Source: Arcicella rigui (GTDB taxonomy: Bacteria; Bacteroidota; Bacteroidia; Cytophagales; Spirosomataceae). Taken from it: a DNA stretch of 46,383 nt. The stretch is from the NCBI RefSeq assembly GCF_034929435.1, contig NZ_JAYFUM010000013.1, positions 1 through 46,383 on the forward strand, read 5' to 3'. The first letter of the stretch is position 1; every line of letters begins with the position of its first letter. Made by a program: the position numbers and the translations under genes. This document shows, one piece after another, positions 1 to 9,073 of this stretch. The notes under the pieces are model-generated. The model saw only the letters and a program-made list of their open reading frames with translations, was not told the DNA's origin and searched no databases.

Positions 1-1
1 A

Positions 2-3000
2 GTAAATGGTTGTAAAAGTGACTCCAGTACAACAGTGACAATTACAGTTGCTCCAAAACCAGTAACACCAGTTGCGAAAAGTAATAATAGTTCAGTTTGC
101 TTAGGAACGAGTTCAGTTCTTTCAGCGACAGGTTGCACAGGAACAGTGACTTGGACAGGTGGTTTAACAGGAAGTTCGGTAACAGTAACACCAAATAAGA
201 CAACTTCTTATAAAGCCCTTTGTACAGTCAATGGTTGTAAAAGTGATTCAAGTACGGCAGTGACAATTACGGTAAATCCAAAACCAACAACGCCAACAGC
301 GAAAAGTAATAATAGCTCTGTTTGTTTAGGAACAAGTGCGGTGCTGACAGCCACAGGTTGTTCAGGAATAGTGAATTGGACAGGCAATTTAATAGGCAGT
401 TCGGTAACAGTTACGCCAAACAAAACGAGTACTTATAAAGCCCTTTGTACAGTCAATGGCTGCAAAAGCGATTCAAGTACGGCAGTAACAATTACAGTTA
501 CTCCAAAACCAACAACCCCAGTAGCGAAATCCAACAACAGCAGTGTTTGTTTGGGGGCGAGTGCAGTTTTAACAGCGACAGGTTGTACTGGTATAGTAAG
601 TTGGACAGGTAATTTAACAGGGAGTTCAGTAACGGTAACACCAACAAAAACCACTACCTACAAAGCCCTTTGTACAGTCAATGGTTGTAAAAGTGATTCA
701 AGTACGGCAGTAACAATTACAGTTACTCCAAAACCAGTAACACCAATTGCAAGAAGTAATAATGCCAGTGTTTGTTTAGGAAACATTGCAATACTTTCAG
801 CGACAGGCTGCGCAGGTACAGTGACTTGGACAGGTGGTTTAACAGGAAGTTCGGTAACAGTAACACCAAATAAGACAACTTCTTATAAAGCCCTTTGTAC
901 AGTGAATGGTTGTAAAAGTGATTCAAGTACGGCAGTAACAATTACAGTTATTCCAAAACCAACAACCCCAGTAGCGAAATCCAACAACAGCAGTGTTTGT
1001 TTGGGGGCGAGTGCAGTTTTAACAGCGACAGGTTGTACTGGTATAGTAAGTTGGACAGGAAATTTAACAGGAAGTTCGGTAACGGTAACACCAAACAAGA
1101 CAACTCCTTACAAAGCACTTTGCACAGTAAATGGCTGTAAAAGCGATTCAAGTACGGCAGTGACAATTACGATTAATCCAAAACCAGTAACACCAACAGC
1201 GAAAAGTAATAATAGCTCTGTTTGTCTGGGAACAAGTGCGGTGCTGACAGCCACAGGTTGTTCAGGAATAGTGACTTGGACAGGTAATTTAACAGGGAGT
1301 TCTGTAACGGTAACACCAACAAAAACCAGTACATACAAAGCTCTTTGCACAGTAAATGGCTGTAAAAGTGACTCCAGTACAACAGTAACAATCACAGTTG
1401 CTCCAAAACCAGTAACACCAGTTGCCAAAAGTAATAATAGTTCAGTTTGTTTAGGAACGAGTTCAGTTCTAACAGCGACAGGTTGTGCAGGTACAGTGAC
1501 TTGGACAGGTAATTTAACAGGAAGTTCGGTAACGGTAACACCAAGCAAAACAACATCTTACAAAGCTCTTTGTACAGTAAATGGTTGTAAAAGTGATTCA
1601 AGTACTTCTGTGACAATTGCAGTTACTCCAAAACCAACCACCCCAGTAGCGAAATCCAACAACAACAGTATTTGTCAAGGAACGAGTGCGGTTCTTTCTG
1701 CGACAGGTTGTGCAGGAACAGTGACTTGGACAGGCAATTTAACAGGGAGTTCTGTAGCAGTAACACCAAGCAAAACAACTTCTTACAAAGCCCTTTGTAC
1801 AGTCAATGGTTGTAAAAGTGATTCAAGCACAGCGGTGACGATTACAGTTAATCCAAAACCAGCTCAACCTACTATTACAACAAGCAATGCTACGATTTGC
1901 TTTGGTGGCACAACAACCTTAACGGCCAGTGCTTGTACTAATGGAATATTAACTTGGACAGGTGGGTTTACAGGTAGTTCATTAGTTATTTCGCCATCAG
2001 CTACAAAAACTTACAGAGTAGTTTGTACAGTAAACGGTTGTAAAAGTGATTCAAGTAATGCAATGAAAATTACAGTTAATCCACAACCTTTAGCTCCAGT
2101 AGTTAGTGCAAAGACATTGAATATCTGTTTAGGAGAAAGTATTACTTTAAATACCAGTGGTTGTGATGGCGGTACGATTACTTGGAGAGGAGGTGCAATT
2201 ACAGGTCAGACTGGAGTTAGTAAAGTGGTCAATCCTACTATAGCGACAACTTACAGTGCAACTTGTAAGCAAGGTACTTGCGAGAGTGCTATTAGTAACG
2301 GATTGACTATAACAGTAAATCCATTGCCATTATCACCGACAATTACAACGTTAGCAAAAACTATCTGTTTAGGACAAAGTGTGAGTTTAAATGCGAGTGG
2401 TTGCGTAGGTGGTACACTTAATTGGAGAACAGGTAATACAATTGTAGGCACTGGGAATACGCTTACTGTATCTCCGACAGTCACTACTTCTTATACAAGT
2501 ACATGTAAGCAAGGTTCTTGTGAGAGTGTATCAAGTAGCGGAGTAACGGTGACAGTAAATCCATTGCCTGTATCACCAATTATTACGGCTTTATCTCAAA
2601 ATATCTGTTTAGGAGAAAGTACTACTTTAAATACAAGTGGTTGTGTCGGAGGTACGATTACTTGGAGAGGTGGTACAATCACAGGTCAGACTGGTGTTAG
2701 TAAAATGGTAAATCCCACTGTAACGACTACTTACAATGCAACGTGTAAGTTAGGTACTTGCGAGAGTGTTGTTAGTACTGGTGTAACCGTGATCGTAAAT
2801 CCCTTGCCAACAGCCCCTTCAATTAAGAACTCAGATCAAACTGTTTGCCCTGAACAAAGAATTACTTTGAATGCGACTGGTTGTGTAGGTGGGACGATTA
2901 TTTGGAAAGGAGGTAGATTAGTGGTAGGAACAGGCAATACGCTAAATGTTACGCCAACTGTAACGACAAATTATACAACGTTTTGTAAACAAGGAAGTTG

Positions 3001-5989
3001 CGAAAGTGTAGCAAGTAATTCAGTAACAATTACAGTAACTCCCAAGCCCGTCATACAATTAGTACAAACCAATAATGCCAATATATGCTTGGGAGCAAGT
3101 ACAGTTCTCACAGCCACAGGTTGTACAGGAACAGTTACTTGGACAGGTAATTTGACTGGTAGTTCAGTGACCGTAACGCCAAATACTACCACTTCTTACA
3201 AAGCCTTATGTACAGCGAATGGTTGCAGAAGCGATTCAAGTTTGGCTTTAAAAATTACTGTTACTGCTAAACCAACTGCTCCAACTGTATCTAGTACTAA
3301 TGAGAGTATTTGTGTTGGAACTAATGCCGTTTTAAGTGCTTCGGGTTGTGCAGGAACAGTCAGTTGGACAGATGGCTTGACTGGAACTTCTATCACTGTA
3401 TTTCCAACCATAACCAGGAGTTACAAAGCCTTGTGTACAGTTAATGGTTGTAAAAGTGATTCAAGTTTATCTGTAAGAGTTAAAGTTAATCCTAAACCAG
3501 CGACACCATTAGCTAAATCCAACAATGCAAGTGTATGTATTGGTACAAGTGTAACCCTTTCAGCGACAGGTTGTGCAGGAACAGTTACTTGGACAGGCAA
3601 TTTAACAGGAACTTCTGTAACTGTAACGCCAACAAAGACCAGTTCTTACAAAGCCTTGTGTACAGCGAATGGTTGTAAGAGTGATTCAAGTACGGCGGTG
3701 ACAATTACAGTTAATCCAAAACCAATAACACCAGTAGTGGGAAGCAATAATAGTTCAGTTTGCTTGGGAATGAGTGCTGTTCTTTCAGTGAAAGGTTGTA
3801 CAGGAACAGTTACTTGGACTGGCAATTTAACAGGTACTTCCATAACTGTTACGCCAACAAAAAACAGTTCTTACAAAGCTTTATGTACTGTAAATGGTTG
3901 TAAGAGTGATTCAAGTACGGCAGTGACGATTACAGTTAATCCTAAACCCACAACGCCATCTGTAAGTTCTAATAATGTTAATGTTTGTTTGGGCAGTAGT
4001 GCAGAGCTTACAGCGACAGGTTGTGCAGGAACAGTTACTTGGACAGGCAATTTAATAGGTACTTCCATAACTGTTACGCCAACAAAAAACAGTTCTTACA
4101 AAGCCTTATGTACAGTAAATGGTTGTAAGAGTGATTCAAGTACGGCAGTGTCGATTACAGTTAATCCTAAACCCACAACGCCATCAGCAAGTACTAATAA
4201 TGCTAACATTTGTTTAGGTGGTAGTGCAGTGCTTACAGCCACAGGCTGTGCAGGAACAGTTACTTGGACTGGTGGTTTAAGAGAAAGTTCAATAACAGTG
4301 ACGCCTGATAAAACAACTTCTTACAAAGCTTTATGTACAACAGTCAATGGTTGTAAAAGTGATTCAAGCACAGCAGTAACAGTGAACGTTAATTCTAAAC
4401 CCCCAACACCAACTGTGTCTAATAATACAAGTATTTGTTCGGGAGGAAGTGCACTCTTAGCATCGTCAGCTTGTACAGGTGGCGTTGTTACTTGGACAGG
4501 TAATTTAATAGGGACTTCTCTAACAGTAACACCAAACAAAACAACTTCCTACAAAGCCCTTTGTACAGTAAATGGTTGTAAGAGTGATTCAAGTACGGCA
4601 GTAACAATTACGGTTAATCCCAAACCCGCAACACCAACAGTAGCTACTAATAATGCTAATATTTGCTTGGGAGGCAGTGTAGTACTAACGGCGACAGGTT
4701 GTCCAGGTACAGTTTCTTGGACTGGTGGTTTGATGAACAGTTCTGTAACAGTCACTCCAATAAAAAATAGTTCATATAAAGCTCTGTGTACAGTCGATGG
4801 ATGTCAAAGTGATTCAAGTACAGCTGTGACGATTACCGTAAACCCAATACCATCTGCTCCTGTCATCAGTATTGTACCCAATAATAAACCGAACTCCGCT
4901 CTTAGTTTTGATGGTAATGATGATGAGGTTCAGCTTGGGAATTGGTTTACTTTCCCCAATTTTACTATCTCAATGTGGGTAAAACCGAGTGCAAATCAAA
5001 AAACTTACGCAGATATTATAGACAACAACCATAATGCCGTTGAAAACTGGGTTTTACAGCAAGAAGGTGATATGGTCAATAAATATGGATGGAATGGACC
5101 AACGATGGTTCAACTTAACGCTGATACATGGCAATATCTAACAATAACAAGGAGTGAAAATAATGTTAGGAAAATCTATTTGTCAGGACAATTAGTTGAC
5201 TCAACAACTAATGCTTACCCTTATACCCCATATAGTGGACAATTTTTAAGAATAGCCAACTGGGGAGGCGGTGGAAGAAACTGGAAAGGTAGCATGGATG
5301 AACTTAAAATGTGGAATTATGTATTAACAAAGAATGAAATTTTGGCAAATATGAATACTCAATTGTCAGGTAATGAAAATGGGCTTATTGGGTATTGGAA
5401 TTTCAATGAAGGTGAAGGGAATAAGATTTTCGATAAAACTTCTTCAGATGGTAAAAAGGATGGCGATTTAATTAATAATCCAACTTGGATTACTTCAGAT
5501 GCACCAATTTTGCCAGCTACAACTCTTACTGCAACTGGTTGCACTGGAACGGTTACATGGAGTAATGGAGCTACTGGAGATAGTATTGTTGTGAGTCCTA
5601 CGATTGCTACTACTTACACAGCTATTTGTTCTGAAGGTACTTGTGTAAGTGTTCAAAGTAATGCCATTACGCTAAGTCCAAGTGTAATACCTAATGGAAA
5701 TACTTCACCCATCCAAGCAGCAAAAACCGCAAGAGTAGCCGTGAGTCAGAGTGAGCCAAGTATTACCTTTAAAGTATTCCCGAATCCTGCAACGGACGAA
5801 ATCAATGTTGAAACAAATGTTGATGAAGAAACCACTTTTCAATTATACAATGTCATTGGACAAAAAGTGGTTGAAAAAACTTTTGAAAGACAGACAAAAG
5901 TGAAAGTTTCGGAATTTTCGAGAGGTACATATTTTTATTTGTTACAACATGGTATCAATAGAAGTAGTGGAAAAGTAGTATTAGAATAG
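2..5989 (+). CDS. Giant secreted Ig-like repeat protein with LamG-like domain and T9SS tail (5' truncated)
   Basis: The frame is open from base 2, so the gene begins upstream of the window. The GTG at 35 is only an internal valine codon of a repeat. About 21 tandem Ig-like repeats of about 75 residues run from the left edge to about 4850. Each has four cysteines (VCLG, ATGC, ALC, NGC) and a WTG core. Repeats 10-13 form a divergent subfamily ending in KQGTCES-like motifs. From about 4888 to 5515 lies a LamG/concanavalin-like domain (LSFDGNDDEVQLG, ISMWVKP, IGYWNFNEG), placed inside a further Ig-like repeat. The end (5768-5986) is a type A T9SS sorting domain: FKVFPNPATDEINVE, then YNVIGQKV and a final KVVLE. 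Inferred role: a long surface adhesin or matrix protein exported by T9SS. The family is known from Bacteroidota but its ligand is unknown. It is a close paralogue of the gene at 14985. Confidence 0.9.
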   Translation, partial: VNGCKSDSSTTVTITVAPKPVTPVAKSNNSSVCLGTSSVLSATGCTGTVTWTGGLTGSSVTVTPNKTTSYKALCTVNGCKSDSSTAVTITVNPKPTTPTAKSNNSSVCLGTSAVLTATGCSGIVNWTGNLIGSSVTVTPNKTSTYKALCTVNGCKSDSSTAVTITVTPKPTTPVAKSNNSSVCLGASAVLTATGCTGIVSWTGNLTGSSVTVTPTKTTTYKALCTVNGCKSDSSTAVTITVTPKPVTPIARSNNASVCLGNIAILSATGCAGTVTWTGGLTGSSVTVTPNKTTSYKALCTVNGCKSDSSTAVTITVIPKPTTPVAKSNNSSVCLGASAVLTATGCTGIVSWTGNLTGSSVTVTPNKTTPYKALCTVNGCKSDSSTAVTITINPKPVTPTAKSNNSSVCLGTSAVLTATGCSGIVTWTGNLTGSSVTVTPTKTSTYKALCTVNGCKSDSSTTVTITVAPKPVTPVAKSNNSSVCLGTSSVLTATGCAGTVTWTGNLTGSSVTVTPSKTTSYKALCTVNGCKSDSSTSVTIAVTPKPTTPVAKSNNNSICQGTSAVLSATGCAGTVTWTGNLTGSSVAVTPSKTTSYKALCTVNGCKSDSSTAVTITVNPKPAQPTITTSNATICFGGTTTLTASACTNGILTWTGGFTGSSLVISPSATKTYRVVCTVNGCKSDSSNAMKITVNPQPLAPVVSAKTLNICLGESITLNTSGCDGGTITWRGGAITGQTGVSKVVNPTIATTYSATCKQGTCESAISNGLTITVNPLPLSPTITTLAKTICLGQSVSLNASGCVGGTLNWRTGNTIVGTGNTLTVSPTVTTSYTSTCKQGSCESVSSSGVTVTVNPLPVSPIITALSQNICLGESTTLNTSGCVGGTITWRGGTITGQTGVSKMVNPTVTTTYNATCKLGTCESVVSTGVTVIVNPLPTAPSIKNSDQTVCPEQRITLNATGCVGGTIIWKGGRLVVGTGNTLNVTPTVTTNYTTFCKQGSCESVASNSVTITVTPKPVIQLVQTNNANICLGASTVLTATGCTGTVTWTGNLTGSSVTVTPNTTTSYKALCTANGCRSDSSLALKITVTAKPTAPTVSSTNESICVGTNAVLSASGCAGTVSWTDGLTGTSITVFPTITRSYKALCTVNGCKSDSSLSVRVKVNPKPATPLAKSNNASVCIGTSVTLSATGCAGTVTWTGNLTGTSVTVTPTKTSSYKALCTANGCKSDSSTAVTITVNPKPITPVVGSNNSSVCLGMSAVLSVKGCTGTVTWTGNLTGTSITVTPTKNSSYKALCTVNGCKSDSSTAVTITVNPKPTTPSVSSNNVNVCLGSSAELTATGCAGTVTWTGNLIGTSITVTPTKNSSYKALCTVNGCKSDSSTAVSITVNPKPTTPSASTNNANICLGGSAVLTATGCAGTVTWTGGLRESSITVTPDKTTSYKALCTTVNGCKSDSSTAVTVNVNSKPPTPTVSNNTSICSGGSALLASSACTGGVVTWTGNLIGTSLTVTPNKTTSYKALCTVNGCKSDSSTAVTITVNPKPATPTVATNNANICLGGSVVLTATGCPGTVSWTGGLMNSSVTVTPIKNSSYKALCTVDGCQSDSSTAVTITVNPIPSAPVISIVPNNKPNSALSFDGNDDEVQLGNWFTFPNFTISMWVKPSANQKTYADIIDNNHNAVENWVLQQEGDMVNKYGWNGPTMVQLNADTWQYLTITRSENNVRKIYLSGQLVDSTTNAYPYTPYSGQFLRIANWGGGGRNWKGSMDELKMWNYVLTKNEILANMNTQLSGNENGLIGYWNFNEGEGNKIFDKTSSDGKKDGDLINNPTWITSDAPILPATTLTATGCTGTVTWSNGATGDSIVVSPTIATTYTAICSEGTCVSVQSNAITLSPSVIPNGNTSPIQAAKTARVAVSQSEPSITFKVFPNPATDEINVETNVDEETTFQLYNVIGQKVVEKTFERQTKVKVSEFSRGTYFYLLQHGINRSSGKVVLE
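56..4848 (+). repeat. Tandem 225-bp coding repeats (about 21 Ig-like units)
   Basis: The units have a 225-base period (75 codons), beginning at each KPxTP motif. They differ by scattered substitutions. Some codon stretches are shared exactly with the second giant gene, for example 299-342 against 18057-18100. Units around 2090-3040 are diverged and slightly longer. The periodicity is that of a coding array; it has no CRISPR spacer structure. Confidence 0.9.
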
Positions 5990-6011
5990 TAAATTAAAAC
6001 CGCCAATGATT

Positions 6012-6056
6012 AGCCTCGTTCCTAATACAAGATATTTAGGAATGGGGCTTTTTGTT
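6012..6056 (+). terminator. Intrinsic terminator after the first giant gene
   Basis: The arms AGCCTCGTTCCTAA (6012-6025) and TTAGGAATGGGGCT (6036-6049) pair over 14 bp with two G-U wobbles. The loop is about 10 nt, and a T-rich run follows directly. It sits 23 bases after the stop codon. Confidence 0.85.
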
Positions 6057-6284
6057 TGAATAGATTGTAGAACAGCTCAAAAATATTCAACAAAATAGGT
6101 CTCAATTACCGTTAGATAAATTTTTGGTCAAAAAAATGGGAAAACTAAAAGGCAAGATGAACTTTTTATCTATTTTAGAGAAGGTTTTTAGAAAAAATAG
6201 CTCATGGTTTTTTTAGCCAAATTTTTATTGAAAATCTCATATTTTATGAATTAATAGCGATTACTCCTTTAAATTTTAACTTCG

Positions 6285-7088
6285 ATGATTAAGATTAAAC
6301 TCTTCAAGGAACTCATCAATTTTTATCAACAGTACAGCCTTTTTTCACAGAAGAGTTTGGCTAAAAAAAGTACTTATGAGGCAATCCAATCTTTTAATCT
6401 TGAGGAATACTTAAAAATTTATCATTCAATTGATAATTATTGCTATTTTATCGCCGATGTAAGTAGTATGGAAATCGTAAAAGTGTCAAGCTCTATCAAA
6501 TCTTTGATGGGCTTTGAGGCGAGTGAGTTTGAAGGAAAAAAGTTTTCAGTTTTTCTGAATATTCACCCGCTTGCAGACCTCATAAAATTATCAAGAGGAG
6601 GAATAGCCTATTTCGATTATCTATACAAACAGCCCAAACAAAATAGACCATACATCAAAGCAAATTTCACGATTGATTTAAAGACAAAAAATGGCCCTTC
6701 AATTCATGTTTTGGGGCAGAGTATCCCCGTGCTTTTTAATGAAGAAATGGAAGTAATCTACTGTTTGAACATCATCACAGATATTTCGGATTTAAAAACA
6801 GACAGAAGTTTTACTCATTATATTCTTGACACAAGTGATGAAAATAATGTTAGAAAGATAAAAACTAAGTTTAGAAATGAATTCCCAAGTAGTAAAAGCC
6901 CGATTTCTGGTTCTGAAAAAAAGGTTTTACTACTAATGGCAGAAGGAAAAAGTAGCAAACAAATTGCAGACTTACTTTATTTGAGTGAGCATACTGTGAA
7001 GAACCATCGAAAAAAAATGCTTAAAAAAATAGGATGTGCTTCTTCATCAGAATTAGTTAGGACAAGTATTATGAACGGCTGGCTGTAA
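6285..7088 (+). CDS. LuxR-type transcriptional regulator with PAS-like sensor domain
   Basis: This 267-residue cytoplasmic protein has no signal peptide. Residues about 50-165 look like a PAS domain (YCYFIADVSSMEIVKVSSS, then IKSLMGFEASEFEGK and a later ITDISD ending). Residues about 205-262 are a LuxR-type helix-turn-helix (GSEKKVLLLMAEGKSSKQIA, LSEHTVKNHRKKMLKKIG). There is no receiver domain, so any signal would be read by the PAS-like part. The ligand is unknown. The start is the first ATG after a 230-base gap following the terminator. A second LuxR-type gene begins 45 bases downstream, so the two may be co-transcribed. Regulation of the neighbouring giant surface proteins is an inference from position only. 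Confidence 0.85.
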   Translation: MIKIKLFKELINFYQQYSLFSQKSLAKKSTYEAIQSFNLEEYLKIYHSIDNYCYFIADVSSMEIVKVSSSIKSLMGFEASEFEGKKFSVFLNIHPLADLIKLSRGGIAYFDYLYKQPKQNRPYIKANFTIDLKTKNGPSIHVLGQSIPVLFNEEMEVIYCLNIITDISDLKTDRSFTHYILDTSDENNVRKIKTKFRNEFPSSKSPISGSEKKVLLLMAEGKSSKQIADLLYLSEHTVKNHRKKMLKKIGCASSSELVRTSIMNGWL

Positions 7089-7133
7089 AGGTTTTAGAAA
7101 TTCTTTGTAATCCTGATTTTCAAAAATAGTAAT

Positions 7134-7901
7134 ATGGTTATTTACGATACTCCTAAATTTCAAATTGATTACCTTGAAAGTGAAGGAATTTCTTTCAATT
7201 CATTTATCAATTGTAATTCCTCTGATGATTTCGTTGAAATTATCAAAGATTATCGTATTCATTTTGATAATGTGGGGGGGATTTCAAAAGCCCTATGGGA
7301 TAATACTCATCTTGATTTTGTGATACCGCCAGATTTGCAAAAATGGGTGGATGATTTTTTGAATATGCCTGATTGGCAGAAACTTAATCAGCTTTATGTA
7401 CCTCCAAAACTTGGTTTTGTGATTAGTAATGATGCTGCTTCGCACCTTTCGGTTATTGATATTTTCGAAAAAACACAAACTGGTTTTAGACCTCATTTTT
7501 TTGTAAACAAAGACGAAGCCGTAGCATGGATGCTGAACAACGAAAAAGTGACGAAAGCCTTACCAGAACCACCTGTTATAAAAGTGATTCAAGATGTAAT
7601 GCCAAAGAAAACACGTATTGAATTAACGATTGATAGCGAAGATTTGAGCGAGTATTTATTTTTATTAAATAGATTACTGAGAAACAGAAGGCTGACTCAA
7701 AAACATTCTGAGAATTTTTTGAAATTAACTAAAAGAGAAAAAGAAGTTTTGGGTTTGATTATCAATGGATTGACTGATAAATTAATTGCAGAAAAAATCT
7801 TTCTTTCGTACCAAACCATACGCACACATCGAAAAAATATTATGGCGAAGCTTGAGTGTAAGAAAGCGTCTGACTTAACAATTTATAGATATTTCTTATA
7901 A
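7134..7901 (+). CDS. LuxR-type transcriptional regulator with unrecognised N-terminal domain
   Basis: The last 60 residues (about 196-255) form a LuxR-type helix-turn-helix: LTKREKEVLGLIINGLTDKL, then LSYQTIRTHRKNIMAKLECK. Residues 1-190 match no domain I can name. A stretch near 95-130 (GFVISNDAASHLSVIDIFEK followed by FFVNKDEAVAWML) resembles the end of STAS-like folds seen in Bacteroidota proteins, but this is weak. It has no signal peptide or membrane segment. It follows the PAS-LuxR gene by 45 bases, suggesting an operon. The HTH differs from that neighbour's, so the pair is not a simple recent duplication. Confidence 0.8.
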   Translation: MVIYDTPKFQIDYLESEGISFNSFINCNSSDDFVEIIKDYRIHFDNVGGISKALWDNTHLDFVIPPDLQKWVDDFLNMPDWQKLNQLYVPPKLGFVISNDAASHLSVIDIFEKTQTGFRPHFFVNKDEAVAWMLNNEKVTKALPEPPVIKVIQDVMPKKTRIELTIDSEDLSEYLFLLNRLLRNRRLTQKHSENFLKLTKREKEVLGLIINGLTDKLIAEKIFLSYQTIRTHRKNIMAKLECKKASDLTIYRYFL

Positions 7902-7912
7902 GATTTTACTAA

Positions 7913-7962
7913 AAATACCGCATTTGAGGTATTTCTGGATTTTCTATGAGCATTTAACTTTG
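7913..7962 (+). promoter_or_regulatory. Promoter with inverted-repeat operator for the first sigma-factor gene
   Basis: The inverted repeat AAATACC-N8-GGTATTT occupies 7913-7934. The -7 element TAACTTTG (7955-7962) fits the Bacteroidota consensus TAnnTTTG. The right arm of the repeat lies where a -33 element would be. The same arrangement with identical spacing is found before the kinase gene at 8848-8897. The leader to the proposed ATG is about 200 bases. Confidence 0.6.
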
Positions 7963-8161
7963 TGTAATTTTAAATTTTTCGAGTATCCAAAAATGACCAA
8001 AAAGGGCTATTGTTATTAAACACGAGAACCGCCTAAATTTGTAGTGTATCCTTTCAATAGCTGAAAACGATTTTAAGCATAGAATAAAATTAATAGTTAG
8101 ACATAATTACGTCGCCTTTGTTTTAAACCACTAATTGCTTGCTTGCCAAACCTTTAAAATC

Positions 8162-8752
8162 ATGAAAAAATACTACGAACCTTCAGAAGTGACTACTATT
8201 TTAAGAGGAGCAGATAAATTTCAAATAGAATTGGTGACGACCTATTTGTATCGAACTTTCAGACCGATAGTGAAATCGTACATCAAAAGACAAGGAGGAG
8301 ACGATGATGTAGCAAAAGATATTTTTCAAGAAGTAATCCTATTTTTTTCTCGACAAGTAAATACTTTAAAATTCGAGGCGAAGTCACAGAAAGAAATGGA
8401 AAGTTACTTCATCAAAGTTGCACATTACAAGTGGTTGAAGAAAAAGGAAACAGATACTCGAAGAATTAAGCGAGAAGGCGAATATTTGTTTGAGAATGAT
8501 AGCTCTGCAGATATGAGTTTACCCTCAAACCACATCGAAACAGATGAGTTGAGCAAAGAAAATATGGATGCCATTGAGAAATTAGGGGAACGTTGCAAGT
8601 GTATTTTGTTGGCGTATTATGTTGAAAATCTTTCAATTAAAGAAATATCAGATATGTTCGATTTTGGGAATCCCGAATCAGTAAAAGTTAAAAAACATAG
8701 ATGTATTCAAAAATTGAAAGAGCAAATGAAATACAAAAAACAACCGATATAA
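8162..8752 (+). CDS. Sigma-70 family RNA polymerase sigma factor (ECF-like), paralogue 1
   Basis: This 196-residue sigma factor has a region 2-like segment (FRPIVKSYIKRQGGDDDVAK, then DIFQEVILFFSRQ). Its region 4-like HTH is near the C-terminus (CILLAYYVENLSIKEISDMF, ESVKVKKHRCIQKLKE). I chose the ATG at 8162 rather than the in-frame TTG at 8135. The paralogue at 13194 begins with the matching MKKSYEP, and here the sequence reads MKKYYEP. The two proteins are nearly collinear and share long identical blocks such as EVILFFSRQVNTLKFEAKS. No anti-sigma gene is adjacent, which is unusual for ECF factors, so the partner and target promoters are unknown. The gene lies directly upstream of a propeller-type histidine kinase operon. 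Confidence 0.88.
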   Translation: MKKYYEPSEVTTILRGADKFQIELVTTYLYRTFRPIVKSYIKRQGGDDDVAKDIFQEVILFFSRQVNTLKFEAKSQKEMESYFIKVAHYKWLKKKETDTRRIKREGEYLFENDSSADMSLPSNHIETDELSKENMDAIEKLGERCKCILLAYYVENLSIKEISDMFDFGNPESVKVKKHRCIQKLKEQMKYKKQPI

Positions 8753-8847
8753 TTTAAGAGACAGTGTTAGGCTTTTTTAAGATTGTATCAGGTAAATGTA
8801 TAGAAAAGCCTACATATTGAATAGCTGTCTTCTAATAGTTTTACAAA

Positions 8848-8897
8848 AAATACCGCACAAGAGGTATTTCTATCTTTTTGAGAGAAACTTATCTTTG
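8848..8897 (+). promoter_or_regulatory. Promoter with inverted-repeat operator for the histidine kinase operon
   Basis: AAATACC (8848-8854), an 8-base spacer and GGTATTT (8863-8869) are followed by a -7 box TATCTTTG (8890-8897), an exact TAnnTTTG match. The spacing equals that of the 7913-7962 element, and downstream leader sequence is also similar (GTGGTGTTTCC at 8973 against GTAGTGTATCC at 8041). The leader to the kinase ATG is about 177 bases. The rest of the 321-base gap shows no gene. Confidence 0.6.
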
Positions 8898-9073
8898 TCG
8901 AGTTTAATTTTCTAAAATGTCAAAAATGACTAATATCGCTACTGCGACAAAAAACAAGAAATATATAAGTTTGTGGTGTTTCCTAAATATTGAAAAGTTT
9001 CAATACTTAACACAATTGAAAGAATAGTTTTAAGGAGTAGGGCATAACACTTAGTTTTATAAAAATTGATTAA

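Noticed and set aside
35..60. GTG at 35 as a true start of the left giant gene
   Set aside because: The frame is open back to base 2 with normal repeat sequence (VNGCKSDSSTT), there is no signal peptide, and the codon is the valine of a repeat.
1108..1548. Long minus-strand reading frames within the repeat arrays (also about 2251-4755 and 17183-19696)
   Set aside because: They recur with the 225-base period and follow the plus-strand repeat composition. They have no independent start context and are antisense shadows of the Ig-like repeats.
6136..6216. 26-codon reading frame starting with MGKLKGKMNF in the gap after the first terminator
   Set aside because: It is short and AT-rich, with no conserved feature or promoter. 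I cannot distinguish it from chance.
8135..8161. TTG at 8135 as the start of the first sigma factor
   Set aside because: It would add nine residues absent from the paralogue at 13194, whose ATG aligns with the ATG at 8162.
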